DNA of 64,000 nt from Bog-159 sp963785255 (GCA_963785255.1 CAWAUR010000002.1:558001-622000); one strand, 5' to 3'. Positions 40,072-50,329 are shown, numbered from the stretch's first letter. Notes: generated by a model from the sequence alone, not told the origin. Program-made: numbers and translations.

Positions 40072-42728
40072 TACTCGTCGCGTAGCGCGCGCATGGGATC
40101 CAATTTCGACGCGCGCAGCGCAGGCACGAGACTCGCGGCGCACGCGATCAGCGCCAACAGTATCGCCGCGCCTGCCAGCGTCACGGGATCGTAGGGCTTC
40201 AATCCAAATAGCAGCGAACCAGCGCTACGCCCGGCCGCCAGTGACAACGCCGTTCCCAAGACGATGCCGATGGCCAGCAGCCTCAAGACCTCGCGCATCA
40301 CCATGACCACCACTTGTCCGCGCTCGGCCCCCAGCGCCAGGCGGATGCCGATCTCGTTGCGGCGGCGCGCGGTCATATACGAGATCACGCCATAGAGACC
40401 CACCATCGCCAATAGCGCCGCTAACGCGCCGAAGAAACCGGAGAGCGTCGCCATCATGCGCTCCGGCAGCATGGCGTCGCGCAGGCCTTTCTGATAATCG
40501 CTGAACTCCGCGATCAGATCCGGATGATCGCGGGCCAGCTTGCGCTTCAATGTCGCGATCAGCGTCTCCGGCGGAAGCTGCGAGTAGACCATCACATTAG
40601 TCCACGGACCTTGCGCGGGGAACTGCGTAGCGGGCGCAAACGTCATGGCGGGTGTTTCGCCGCGGATGGTGTTGTACTTGGTATCGGGAATGACGCCGAC
40701 GATCAGATACACGGTGGACGGATAATTCGGCTCTTGCGCGGTGCGTAGCGTGCGCCCGATGGGATCGGCGCCGCCGGTGAGTCTGCGCGCGAACGTCTCA
40801 TTGACTACCGCCACGCGCTGGGATGTGGCAGTATCGCTATCGGTGAATCCACGGCCGCGAATTACCGGAATGGCCATGGTCGTGAAGTAATCGCGGCTCA
40901 CCCAGGTGAACTTCGAACTGCCCTCCGTCGAGCCGACGCGCACGCCGTGTTCCCAACTGCCTCCCGTAAGCGGGACGTTGGTGGTGGTCGCGGCGCTGAG
41001 CACTCCGGGGGTGGATTGCACTTCTTCGAGCAGTTGCCGCGCGAACGGCATCCATCGGTCCTGCGGCATGTTCGATTGCCAATATCCCAGAAAGGCCTGC
41101 ATGATGCCGTTTTCACGCATGCCTGGATTGAAGGTCAGCAAGTTACGGAAGCTGCGCACGAAAAGCAGTGCGGCGACCAGCAGCAGCAGAGATATCGAAA
41201 TCTGGGTGACCGTCATCAAACGCTGCAACGAGAACCGCGCGCGCCCTTGGGTCAAGCCGCGGCCTTCCGCTTTCATCGCGGCGGCCGGATGGGAACGGCT
41301 GGCGCGCAGCGCAGGCAGCGCGCCGAAAACCACGCAGGTGAGTACGGCCGCCGCGCCCGCGTAAAGAAGCACGCGCCAATCCGTGACGATGCGCAGATCG
41401 GTCTTTTGCCCCTCCGGCAGGATGGCCCAGAACAGCGCGCGGCATAGAGTTTGCGACAGTGCGATTCCCAAGCCCCCGCCGATAGCCGCCAACAGGGCGC
41501 TCTCCGCTAATAGTTGGCGCAACAAGCGGCCGCGCGACGCGCCCAGCGCCAGCCGCACCGCGATTTCGCGTCCGCGTGTGCTGGCCCGCGCCAGGATCAG
41601 ATTCGCCAAATTCGCGCAGGCGATTAGCAGCACCAATCCCGTGATGGCCAGCAGCAGCCAAAGCGATTTGTCATAACTCTCGCGCGCCTCGCTGACGCCG
41701 GTGGATGCCGGATACACGGACAGCCGGAAATGTTTGTACATTTGTTCCGTGTGCGGATCGCGCCCGGGAGGAAGGGTCGCTTCGAAGATACCGGGACTCA
41801 GCACCGCCATGGCGGCCGAGGCGCGCTCGATCGACCAGCCCGGCTTGAGCCGGCCCATCACGGAGACTTCGAAGATGTCGCGACGCAATCCGTCTTTAGG
41901 CTGGCAGAAGGGCAAGGCGAGGTCGAAGCTGTCCCCCACCGCCATGCCGAAGAAATCCGGCGGCGTCACGCCCACGATCTGCACCAGTTCGTTATCCGCA
42001 ATTAGCTTGATGCCGGATGAGATATCGCGCCCGCCCAATTCGCTTTGCCAATACGCATAGCTGGCGACGGCGGCGGAGAACGGGCAGGCGCCTTCATCCT
42101 GCGGCCCAAGTAGCCGTCCGCGGTACGGCCGCACGCCGAGCACGCGGAAGAAATCGCCGGTCACTTGAAGTTCGTTGAAATGCCGCATTTCACTGCCTCG
42201 GCCGATGTAGCGCTGATTCGCGCTCCAGGCGAAGGTTCCCCAGAACGCCTGCTGCTTATCTCGAATCAACTCCCAAAGCGGGCGCGTCAATTCGCCGTAC
42301 GACTGATTGAGTCCCATGCCATGATTGCCGCCGGCGATCTTCACTTCGGCCAACTCTTGCGGACGCGCGATGGGCAGGCTGCGCAAGAGCACCGCATCGA
42401 GCAATTGAAAAATCGCCGTATTCGCGCCTATACCGAGCGCCAGCGAAAGGATCGCCACGGTGGCGAATCCGGGACTCAGACGCAAGCCGCGCGCGGCGTA
42501 GCGCAGATCCTGCCAGGCGCTTTCCAGCCAGCCGATGGTGTTCATGCGATAAATCTCCTCCCGTACCCGCGTGGGATTTCCGAACCTGCGGCGTGCGGCC
42601 GCGGAAGCTTCCGCGGGTGACATGCCGCGAGCGAGGTTGTCGACAGTTTCGTTTTCAAGATACGCATCGATCTCGCGGGCGCGTTCCTGGTCCCATTTGC
42701 GCCGCTTGAAAAATCGCCGCCAGCTCAT
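40071..42728 (-). CDS. Duplicated FtsX-type ABC permease with N-terminal prefix domain
   Basis: 885 residues of the acidobacterial duplicated orphan permease kind. Unlike the permease at 12442 it starts with a soluble prefix (about residues 1-65; KWDQERAREIDAYLENETVD, then SPAEASAAARRRFGN), followed by helix, periplasmic domain, FtsX core with RGREIAVRLALGASRGRLLR, linker, and a second copy ending with RRNEIGIRLALGAERGQVVV. Its upstream neighbour, 8 bp away, is a PadR regulator, the typical pairing for this family; both are probably one transcript. No ATPase is encoded nearby. Confidence 0.9.
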   Translation of the reverse strand: MSWRRFFKRRKWDQERAREIDAYLENETVDNLARGMSPAEASAAARRRFGNPTRVREEIYRMNTIGWLESAWQDLRYAARGLRLSPGFATVAILSLALGIGANTAIFQLLDAVLLRSLPIARPQELAEVKIAGGNHGMGLNQSYGELTRPLWELIRDKQQAFWGTFAWSANQRYIGRGSEMRHFNELQVTGDFFRVLGVRPYRGRLLGPQDEGACPFSAAVASYAYWQSELGGRDISSGIKLIADNELVQIVGVTPPDFFGMAVGDSFDLALPFCQPKDGLRRDIFEVSVMGRLKPGWSIERASAAMAVLSPGIFEATLPPGRDPHTEQMYKHFRLSVYPASTGVSEARESYDKSLWLLLAITGLVLLIACANLANLILARASTRGREIAVRLALGASRGRLLRQLLAESALLAAIGGGLGIALSQTLCRALFWAILPEGQKTDLRIVTDWRVLLYAGAAAVLTCVVFGALPALRASRSHPAAAMKAEGRGLTQGRARFSLQRLMTVTQISISLLLLVAALLFVRSFRNLLTFNPGMRENGIMQAFLGYWQSNMPQDRWMPFARQLLEEVQSTPGVLSAATTTNVPLTGGSWEHGVRVGSTEGSSKFTWVSRDYFTTMAIPVIRGRGFTDSDTATSQRVAVVNETFARRLTGGADPIGRTLRTAQEPNYPSTVYLIVGVIPDTKYNTIRGETPAMTFAPATQFPAQGPWTNVMVYSQLPPETLIATLKRKLARDHPDLIAEFSDYQKGLRDAMLPERMMATLSGFFGALAALLAMVGLYGVISYMTARRRNEIGIRLALGAERGQVVVMVMREVLRLLAIGIVLGTALSLAAGRSAGSLLFGLKPYDPVTLAGAAILLALIACAASLVPALRASKLDPMRALRDE

Positions 42729-42735
42729 GCGCGCC

Positions 42736-43080
42736 TCATTCCTCCACCGGGCGCAGCACGCGGTTGACGGCGCGCACCACCCGTTCCCAGTGGCTCATTT
42801 CGGCGTGCAACTGTTTACGGCCCATCGCGGTGAGCCGGTAATAGCGGGCCTTGCGGTTGTTCTCCGACGTTCCCCAGAACGAGGCGATCCAGCCGCGGTC
42901 TTCCAGGCGATGCAGGGCCGGGTAAAGCGAGCCGTGCTCTACCTGTAGAACATCTTCCGATCGGCGCTCGATGGCGTAGGCGATGGTGTGGCCGTGCGCG
43001 GGTCCGGGCGCCAGCACCTGGAGAATCAGCATGTCGAGCGTGCCTTGCAGGATCTCGGTTGGCGCGAGCTTCTTGGCCAT
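42736..43080 (-). CDS. PadR-family regulator (acidobacterial type)
   Basis: 114 residues from ATG 43080, where the family start MAKKLAPTEILQGTLDMLIL begins; the frame extends upstream without similarity. Winged-helix marks: GPAHGHTIAYAIERRS, VEHGSLYPALHRLEDRGWI and RKARYYRLTAMGRKQL. PadR proteins of this kind sit directly before duplicated permeases in acidobacterial genomes and probably repress them. Confidence 0.92.
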   Translation of the reverse strand: MAKKLAPTEILQGTLDMLILQVLAPGPAHGHTIAYAIERRSEDVLQVEHGSLYPALHRLEDRGWIASFWGTSENNRKARYYRLTAMGRKQLHAEMSHWERVVRAVNRVLRPVEE

Positions 43081-43109
43081 GAAGCCTTCATTGTACTCCA
43101 GAAGACGTT

Positions 43110-44937
43110 CTACTGGAGAGGTCTTGTTTCCGCGACCCAGATCCGCTCGAACCACTGCATTCCGGCTTGCCGGCGGGAGAGGCGCAATCCGGGCGCGAGA
43201 TCGCGCAGCCAATCCTGGATGCCGGTATCGCCGGTCGCAGTCCAGCCGCACTGCTTGCCCAGTTCCGCCATCTCTTCCGGAGAATACGCCAAGCGCACGG
43301 GCTCGCCCAGCAACGCCAGGAATATGCTGCCCGGCGGCGAGACTCGCGAAGGATTATACTTTTTCTGGCTCAGCCATTCCGCCGCGGCGATAAAGTCGTC
43401 AAAGACGTTCTGCTTCTTGTCCAGCATGCCGGCCCGATGCCACGCTTCGCCGAACTCGCCGCCGCCGCGAATGTTGGCCACCGCGTAGAGGCCGCCGTGT
43501 TCGATCCACCAGGCGGCGTTGGTATTGAACGACGGCGCGATACTCACGTTAAAGCCGCCGTATCCGTAGAGAATAGTGGGGGGCTGTCCATCCGGCCGCA
43601 GACCTTTCCAGTGAATCAGGAACATGGGTATGCGCGTACCGTCTTTCGATGGATACCAGATCTGTTCGGTCTCAAAGCGCTCGGATTCGAACGGAACGGC
43701 ATCCTGATACCAAAGAGTCCGCGCGCCCGTGGAAGCGCTGTATCGGTATAGCGAATACGGCGTCGTATACGAGGAAAGGAAAGCAGGCCTTCGTCCCGAT
43801 CGGCGCGCCCATAGGTCCTGCCCGTTCCGGGACCCGGCAGATCGACTTCTCCCAATCGCGCACCATCGAGCGAGTAGATGGCGATGCGCGAAGTCACATT
43901 GTGGAGGCGGTCGACGAACAGCTTGCCGCCGATTACCGTGAAGCTCTCGATGGCGTCGTCGCCCGCCGGCACGACTTCGCGCCATTTTTCGGGAGCGGGA
44001 TTGTGCAAATCGATGTTCAGAATACGGCCCTTGGGCGCCTTCCAATCGGTCTGCACAATCAGCGAGCGCCCGCGAATTGGGGATCGAATCGCGCATCGAT
44101 GCCCATAATCAAAGGCTGCGGACGCGCGTTGCCGGCGAGCGGCTGAAAATACAGTTCGCCCTGCGCCCAACCATGCTGCACCACCAGTAGCAGATAATGC
44201 CCGTTTTCCGACGTGACCGGCTCGATCCACGTGTCCGGCCCGAAACCCCCGCCGAAGATCTCCGAGTCGTTCGCGGCGTCCGCAGCCAGCGCGTGAAAAT
44301 AAACCCGCTTCCCGGCATCGCGCTTGCCGAGAGCATAATAGAACCCGCTGCCATCCATCTTCCAGGACAAGCCCAGATACAGTGCTTTCGGCAGCGGCTT
44401 GCCGATATCGGCGTGCTTACGCACATCGAAGATATGGATCTCGGTTTCGTCTTCGCCGCCTTGCCGCACGGAGTAGGCGAGCAGGTTGCCATCCTCCGAC
44501 GCCCCCTCCGAACTGACGCTGGTGCGATGATCCGCACTCAGCGGCGCGGGATCGATCAGCAGTTCATCGGGACCGCCCGAGGCTTTCCGCCTGTAGATCG
44601 ACCATAGATCTTCATCCGCGCCGTGCTTCACGAAGAAGTAATAGCCGCCACGTAATTCGGGGCCGCCCAAGTGATCGTGCCGCAGCATCTGCGTGAGGCG
44701 CGCGGAGATTGCGGTGCGCACGGGCTGCGTATCGAGCAAGGCGTGCGCATAAGCATTTTGTTGGCCGATCCATGCGCGGGTTGTGGAGCTTGCGCCATCC
44801 TCCAGCCAGTGATACGGATCGACGATGGTTACGCCGTGGAACGTTTGCGGCACGTTGTCCTGGCGAGTGACGGGCGGTTTGACCTGTGCGCACAACGACA
44901 GCGCGCACACCAATGGACCAGCGATGAATGCGCGCAT
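43110..44937 (-). pseudogene. Prolyl oligopeptidase relic joined to a methyltransferase tail
   Basis: From ATG 44937 a signal peptide (AFIAGPLVCALSLCAQ) leads into a clear S9A beta-propeller start (VTIVDPYHWLEDGASSTTRA). The frame breaks near 44060 (after IDARFDPQFAG), continues in a second frame (SLIVQTDWKAPKGRILNIDL) to about 43785, then in a third frame (LSSYTTPYSLYRYSAS ... ILYGYGGFNVSIAPSF ... NIRGGGEFGEAWHRAG). After EWLSQKKYNPSRV, at about 43340, the catalytic GGSNGG region is absent; instead the frame reads LGEPVRLAYSPEEMAELGKQ and so on to the stop, which resembles the C-terminus of an LCM/PPM-type methyltransferase. So two frameshifts and one deletion fusion; no catalytic serine, aspartate or histidine domain remains. 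Confidence 0.8.
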
Positions 44938-44941
44938 ACGG

Positions 44942-45217
44942 TTAATAGCGGCTTCGCCGATGGTATTCGCCGCCGCCCAAACCACCGATGTCGATCACCA
45001 CGGCGATCACCAAAATGATCAGATTGACACCTTGGATCACCTGATGGTTATTCACCATCCAGGCATACGCCAGGGTGGTAAGGGGCAAAAAGAAAAAGCC
45101 GATCAGCGGAATGATCAACCCGTGATAGGCCCGTTGCAGGTAGGTCGTAAACAGCCAAAGACACACTAGAGCTACCCGCGGGAACGCCAGCACCACAATC
45201 ACGACGAGGCAGGGCAT
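44942..45217 (-). CDS. Small membrane protein
   Basis: 91 residues with three membrane segments (about 3-25, 33-53, 61-80) and a short basic tail (EYHRRSRY). No family recognised. It lies 4 bp upstream of the dead oligopeptidase gene on the same strand and could have shared its message. Its good reading frame argues that it is or recently was functional. Confidence 0.5.
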   Translation of the reverse strand: MPCLVVIVVLAFPRVALVCLWLFTTYLQRAYHGLIIPLIGFFFLPLTTLAYAWMVNNHQVIQGVNLIILVIAVVIDIGGLGGGEYHRRSRY

Positions 45218-45396
45218 AGCACCGATTGTCGCAAATTCTTGCAGACGCGAGAAATACCCGCGCCACAGCCGCGGTGTGAGTTCTTACAAGAGCGGCGCGA
45301 TTCCCCATCCGCTTAACCGCTTTGGGGAATCCGCTCCGTTGAAGACGCCGGCTGGCCGATTGGAGGGCGGGCAATCCTGTCCGCAGGGCCATGGGG

Positions 45397-45476
45397 CACT
45401 CCCTGACGGTCGCGGCTCGGTAACGGACGTAACGATTTGGCGGGGTTTACTGAGCCGCGACCGCATGGGAGCGGTT
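45397..45476. repeat. Two facing family A repeats
   Basis: Reverse copy at 45397-45424 (CTCCCTGACGGTCGCGGCTC) and forward copy at 45446-45476 (TGAGCCGCGACCGCATGGGA), 21 bp apart, forming a larger inverted structure just upstream of the receptor relic. Confidence 0.8.
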
Positions 45477-45479
45477 TCT

Positions 45480-46661
45480 TCAGTCGGAAATTCCCAAAAC
45501 GGGCGTATGCGGGTTATCACTATGCCCTGGCCAATCTCGGCTGGCAATATACTCCCACTGACACAGTCATCATGACGACCCACGCGGCGTGGATGCGCGA
45601 GAAGTTCGCCGACAATGGTCCGGACAATTTTCGATTTGGGCGCTGGCTACTACAGCGAGTGGGTGTGGAACACGACCGCTACCTGGATGTGGAGCCCCAA
45701 CTGCCCGCTAGACGCGGGTTGGAGCATGCGCCGCCTCCGCGATGCGGGCTACGCGTTGCAGTTCGATGGCAATATTCTGCCCGTGAACCAGACCTGGAAC
45801 GGCACGGCCCAGATCGAGGGCGGATATATCCAGCAGTCCATTGCGGCGCTGAGCGGGCGGCTAGGATTCACGGGCGGTGTGCGCTGGGATCGCGACTCGG
45901 CCGATGGTGTCGCCGCCACATCGTCCGCGGCGTCGGCTAAATATCGGCCTCGCGAAATCGACCCATCTGCAGCTTGCCTTCGGCCAATACGCGCAGTTTC
46001 CCGAACTCTCCGAATTGTACTCGGCATTAGGCGGACGCCGCCTGCTGCCGATACGGTCCAATCAGGCTACCGCCGCGATCGAACAGCGACTGGGCGAACG
46101 CACCCGCATTCGACTGGAGACTTACAATCGCGCCGACCGCGATCTGATTTACCAGCCTTTCTTCGATCCCCGCATTTTGGACGGCGCCGCCTTTCTCCCG
46201 CCGGCCAATCCGCTGTATGAAAACTCTCTGCGTGGATACGTGCGCGGCGCCGAAATCTTCCTGCAGCGTTCCAGCGCGAACCGCTTTACGGGTTGGATAT
46301 CGTACGCATACGGCCGCACTGGCATGCAGGACGGCATTTCAGGCGCGCGGTTCGTCTCGGATTGGGATCAGCGCGATACGATCGACCTTTATGGAAGGTA
46401 CCGCCTGCGCCCCACTGTTGATCTGAGGGCACGCTCGACATGGGCAGCGGATTCCCCATTCCCGGTTTTCTGCGCACTGGGGATGGCAATTATTCTCTGA
46501 CCGATATTCGTAACAGCCAGCGTCTGGGCACTTACACGCGCACGGATCTCAGGATTAATCAGGCCTTGGACGGCGTGAATCCGCAGACCGGACAGGCTTA
46601 CTTGACGGTGGATACCATGTTTCCCATCCTGCCGTCGGCTGGCTTGGTGTTTGAACGATAG
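45480..46661 (+). pseudogene. TonB-dependent receptor relic (barrel part only)
   Basis: Pieces of one outer-membrane barrel appear in at least four successive frames: ANLGWQYTPTDTVIMTTHAA (to about 45615), FDLGAGYYSEWVWNTTATWM and GYIQQSIAALSGRLGFTGGV (to about 45920), STHLQLAFGQYAQFPELSEL with LRGYVRGAEIFLQRSSANRF (to about 46440), and FPIPGFLRTGDGNYSLTDIR to the stop at 46661. Alternating aromatic strands and the QFPxLSEL motif are typical of TonB-dependent receptors. Signal peptide, TonB box and plug domain are missing. Confidence 0.7.
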
Positions 46662-46664
46662 AAG

Positions 46665-46708
46665 CGGCAGACCACACAAAACGATGGTCTGCCCAGGTCT
46701 GCCCCACT
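46665..46708. repeat. Family B hairpin, one arm duplicated
   Basis: GCGGCAGACCACACAAAACGATGGTCTGCC is followed by a second GGTCTGCCCCAC, so the right arm is present twice. It separates the receptor relic from the stop of the next gene. Confidence 0.75.
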
Positions 46709-46709
46709 G

Positions 46710-48188
46710 TTACATCCCCGGCTTGGGCACTTCCGTGTGGCGCTTCACGGGCGCCTTGGCGGGGCTCGCCGCCTGCTTGCGCACCTGCTCGAAATACTGC
46801 TGCACGTAAGCCTGATATGCGGCCGGCACTTCGTCGCGATTGATCTCGCCGCCGGCCGCCGTGTGCTGCGCCTCGCGCTGCGCATAGGGTGTGCGCAGTT
46901 GCGAATTGCTGTTGGTCACTTCCACCGTCAGTTCGCCGGTCACATTGGCGGAGCGCTTCCCGATAATCTCGCTGATCTTGCCCATGGCGGCAAGTTGTTC
47001 GGCCAGCTTCACGTCTTTACTGCCGTCCTGCCGCCCAATGCCGCTGCCCGGCTGCTTGCTGGCGGGCTGCTGCCCGCTTTGTCCCGCACTGGCCGATTGG
47101 GCGCTCTGCGAATCCTGATTCTCGTCGCCCGCCTGACCCTCTTTTCCTTCGCCGCTGCGCGCATCCGCCGGCTGCTGGCCCTGTTTGCCGTTCTGTCCCG
47201 GCGTGCCCGACTGGCGGGCCTGCGCGCCGCCGTTCTGCGCGCCCTGTTGCGGCCGCACGCGATTCATCAAGCTGGACATGGCGTCGCGGAATTTGCTCAG
47301 CAGACCGGAGTTCTCGCCGGCGTTGCCGGCGCCTTGCTGGCCGCCCTCTTTTTGACCCGGCTTGCCCGGCGCAGGCCCCTTGCGTCCATCGGCCGACGGT
47401 TGGTTCGCCGGATCCGCGCCCACGCCCTCCGGCTCGTTGCCCTTGCTCTGTTCGCTTTCGAGCTCCGTGGATTGCGCCAGCTTTGAATTACCCGCGCGGC
47501 CCGAATTGTCTACGTTTGGCACCGCGGCGGTTTGGAGCGCGGCGTCCTGCGCGGCGTCCAATTCCGCCGGACTCTGCGGCGCGGAATCGTCGCGGGTAAA
47601 TCCGCGGTCTTTATCCTGCTTGGGATCCCGCGATCCCTTTGGATGGCGCTCCCGCTTGGCCTCCTGAGTTTCCGAATAGCCCAGCTTGTCCTGAACGATA
47701 CTGGCCAGCGGCGCACGCAGATCCAGCCGGCGCTCTAAACCATACCGCAGCGCGAACAGGCTGCCTGCCAACAGTGCCAGTATTGCCGACCCATAAAGCG
47801 CTCGCGGCATGCGGATAGGAATCGCACGCCGCAGATCGGCGCCCGCTGCCAACCGTTCGGCCTGCGCCCACTGCGTCCGCTGCACTCCTCCACCTTGGCG
47901 AGATGCGAAGAACAACGCCGTCGACAAGGTGTCGGCGAGTTGCAGATTGCGATCCACAATTTGCGCCGCGCGATAGGCAGAAGGTGCGCGCCGCCAGGTG
48001 GTATAGATTCCCACAACCACCGCGATCGCCGGCAGCACCAGCAGCCATGGCCAGCTCAGGATCTGGGTTCCCGCCAGCAACAGCACAATCAACGAGCCGA
48101 GCGCGGCGCTCGTCACGTAGGCGCTATGCCGCAATGTCTCGTTAGCTACGATACGTTGGCGGGCGCGTCGGACCGTTTCGAAGAGCAT
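46710..48188 (-). CDS. Membrane protein with long Gln/Gly/Ser-rich linker
   Basis: 492 residues. Two membrane helices near residues 25-65 (SLIVLLLAGTQILSWPWLLV), a soluble stretch with a possible coiled coil, a third helix near 132-150 (LYGSAILALLAGSLFALRYG), then about 250 residues of low-complexity Q/G/S/A/N-rich sequence (GQNGKQGQQPADARSGEGKE is typical), and a C-terminal part with VTGELTVEVTNSNSQLRTPY and AAYQAYVQQYFEQVRKQA. The layout recalls membrane proteins of MoxR/VWA-type gene groups, but the neighbours here do not confirm that. Function unknown. Confidence 0.7.
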   Translation of the reverse strand: MLFETVRRARQRIVANETLRHSAYVTSAALGSLIVLLLAGTQILSWPWLLVLPAIAVVVGIYTTWRRAPSAYRAAQIVDRNLQLADTLSTALFFASRQGGGVQRTQWAQAERLAAGADLRRAIPIRMPRALYGSAILALLAGSLFALRYGLERRLDLRAPLASIVQDKLGYSETQEAKRERHPKGSRDPKQDKDRGFTRDDSAPQSPAELDAAQDAALQTAAVPNVDNSGRAGNSKLAQSTELESEQSKGNEPEGVGADPANQPSADGRKGPAPGKPGQKEGGQQGAGNAGENSGLLSKFRDAMSSLMNRVRPQQGAQNGGAQARQSGTPGQNGKQGQQPADARSGEGKEGQAGDENQDSQSAQSASAGQSGQQPASKQPGSGIGRQDGSKDVKLAEQLAAMGKISEIIGKRSANVTGELTVEVTNSNSQLRTPYAQREAQHTAAGGEINRDEVPAAYQAYVQQYFEQVRKQAASPAKAPVKRHTEVPKPGM

Positions 48189-48321
48189 GAGCCCTGGTGC
48201 TTCCTATTATCGCAGAATCGCACGTTTCCACCCAATGAATACAACTTCACCCCGCCGTTGGTGTTCGGAATGTAGGATGCGCAGCGTTACAATAGGAAAT
48301 GACCATCGGGAAGGTTGTACC

Positions 48322-49707
48322 TTGAGAGTTTTGATCGTTGACGATGAACCCGCGCAGCGCAGCGGGCTGGCAGCCATGGTTTCGGCTTGGGGCATGACGG
48401 CCGACACCGCCTCGGAAGGCAACGAAGCCCTGGAAGCTTTGAACCGCAATCCGGTCGATGTCATCCTGACCGACTTGAACATGCCCGGACTGGATGGCTT
48501 CGGCTTTCTTGAAAGACTCCGTGAAATGGGCGACATGCCGCCCACCATCGTGCTCACGGCTTACGGCAATGTCGAAACCGCCGTGCGAACCGTGCACGAG
48601 TTGGGCGCGTATTGGTTCCTTGAGAAACCAATTCAACCGAAGAGCCTCGAGGTTCTGGTAAGCCGTGCCGCCGCGCACGCGGCCCTGCGCAATCAGCAGC
48701 AAGCTTTGCTGCGGCACCTGGCCCACAACGGCGCGCTCGGTGAGATGGTGGGCTCCTCTCCCAAAATGCGGGAGATCTTTGCGCTGCTGCAGCAAGCCGG
48801 GCCGAGCCGGGCTTGTGTGTTAATTACCGGCGAAAGCGGCACCGGCAAGGAGATGGTGGCGCGTACGCTGCATAAGCTCAGCCCGCGAAACCAGGGACCA
48901 TTTATCGCCATCAACTGCGCGGCGCTGCCTGAAACATTGATCGAAAGCGAACTGTTCGGGCATGAGAAAGGGTCCTTCACCGGCGCCTCCGAGCGGCGCG
49001 CGGGCTGCTTCGAATTGGCCCAGCACGGCACGTTGTTGTTGGACGAAATCGGCGAGATGCCGCTGCCTACCCAAGCCAAATTGTTGCGCATCCTGGAAGA
49101 CTGCAAGGTGCGCCGCCTGGGCGGCAAAACCGAATTCGAAGTGGATGTGCGGGTGGTGGCCGCCACGAATAAAGTGCCGGACGAAGCCATCCGCGGCGGC
49201 CATTTGCGCGAAGACCTGTATTACAGGCTCAACGTTTTCCATATTCACCTGCCTCCACTGCGCGAGCGCAAGGACGATATTTCACCCATCTCCGAATCGC
49301 TGATCTCCGCGCTGAACGGCAAACACGACTGCCGGGTGACAGGTATAGCACCCGATGTGCTGAGCGCGTTCGAACGGTTCTCCTGGCCGGGAAATGTGCG
49401 TGAGTTGCGGAACGTGCTGGAACGCGCCGTGATCTTGGCGGGCGAGGGCCAGGTGGAACTGAGACACGTGCCCACATTCCTGCACGGCCGCGCCACCATG
49501 GCCGCCGCCGCCGGCGCCAGCCTGCCGCCGCCTGCCGAGGACCCCGAATCGGTGCGTTTCAGCATCGGCACCACGGTAGAGGACGCCGAGAAAGGCCTCA
49601 TCCTCAGGACCCTCGAACACACGCGCAACAACAAAACCCGCGCCGCCGAGATCTTGGGAATCAGCCTGAAAACGCTGCACAATAAGCTGAAAGAATACGG
49701 CGGATAA
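48322..49707 (+). CDS. Sigma-54-dependent response regulator (NtrC type)
   Basis: 461 residues from TTG 48322, chosen because GGAAGG (about 48309-48314) lies at a good distance and the receiver domain starts at once (RVLIVDDEPAQRSG). Receiver aspartate D51 in VILTDLNMPGLDG. AAA+ domain with Walker A GESGTGKE, the sigma-54 contact loop GSFTGA, Walker B LLLDEIGEMP and WPGNVRELRN. C-terminal Fis-type helix-turn-helix (NKTRAAEILGISLKTLHNKL). It would be phosphorylated by a histidine kinase and switch on sigma-54 promoters; no kinase gene is adjacent. An ATG at 48277 is a possible earlier start. Confidence 0.93.
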   Translation: MRVLIVDDEPAQRSGLAAMVSAWGMTADTASEGNEALEALNRNPVDVILTDLNMPGLDGFGFLERLREMGDMPPTIVLTAYGNVETAVRTVHELGAYWFLEKPIQPKSLEVLVSRAAAHAALRNQQQALLRHLAHNGALGEMVGSSPKMREIFALLQQAGPSRACVLITGESGTGKEMVARTLHKLSPRNQGPFIAINCAALPETLIESELFGHEKGSFTGASERRAGCFELAQHGTLLLDEIGEMPLPTQAKLLRILEDCKVRRLGGKTEFEVDVRVVAATNKVPDEAIRGGHLREDLYYRLNVFHIHLPPLRERKDDISPISESLISALNGKHDCRVTGIAPDVLSAFERFSWPGNVRELRNVLERAVILAGEGQVELRHVPTFLHGRATMAAAAGASLPPPAEDPESVRFSIGTTVEDAEKGLILRTLEHTRNNKTRAAEILGISLKTLHNKLKEYGG

Positions 49708-49710
49708 GGA

Positions 49711-49738
49711 ACCCGCTCCCTGACGGTCGCGGCTCGGC
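49711..49738. repeat. Family A repeat
   Basis: Reverse orientation, CCGCTCCCTGACGGTCGCGG, 4 bp after the stop of the response-regulator gene. Confidence 0.85.
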
Positions 49739-49783
49739 AGATGGCACACGCCGGCGCAGACCGGACCAACTTTTTGCGCTACT

Positions 49784-50329
49784 GTGTTAGGCATGGTTCT
49801 GGACATCGGTTGCGGCAAGCGCAAAGCCGAATCCGGCGCGATTGGCATCGATATGTCGCCGGATTCCGCCGCCGACCATGTCTGGAACCTCGACCAGTAT
49901 CCGTGGCCGCTCAAAAGCGACCAGTTCATTCGCATCCACATGTCGCACGTCATCGAACATCTCGACGACCCCATGCGGGCCATGGCGGAAGTCTATCGGG
50001 TGTCGAGCGACGGCGCGGACGTCTTTATCACCACGCCGCACTTCAGTTCGCACAATTCCTACGTCGACCCGACCCATAAGCGCCACTTGGCCGCAGCCAG
50101 CTTCGATTACTTCACGGGCCGCGACTTTCCGACATTTGCCGGAGCGCCGTACCGCTTCGACGTGGTTAGCGTGGCACTGACTTTCGGGGGCAATTTCCTG
50201 CTGGATAACACGGGCCGCTTTCTGGCGCGCCATTGGATCAAGTGGTACGAGCGGCATGCGGCCTGGATTTTCCCGGCGCTCGACATCCGATGCCATCTGC
50301 GCGCACGGAAGCAGGGGACCGCTCCCTGA
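49784..50329 (+). CDS. Class I SAM-dependent methyltransferase
   Basis: 181 residues. The SAM-binding motif I is VLDIGCGKRKAESGAIGID, followed by the methyltransferase_11-like ... HMSHVIEHLDDPMRAMAEVY, a loop with ITTPHFSSHNSYVDPTHKRH and a C-terminal region typical of small SAM methyltransferases found near sugar- or lipid-modification genes. ATG 49784 or 49793 can be the start. The last residues GTAP and the TGA stop are read from a family A repeat beginning at 50318, so the original C-terminus was probably different. Confidence 0.82.
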   Translation: MLGMVLDIGCGKRKAESGAIGIDMSPDSAADHVWNLDQYPWPLKSDQFIRIHMSHVIEHLDDPMRAMAEVYRVSSDGADVFITTPHFSSHNSYVDPTHKRHLAAASFDYFTGRDFPTFAGAPYRFDVVSVALTFGGNFLLDNTGRFLARHWIKWYERHAAWIFPALDIRCHLRARKQGTAP

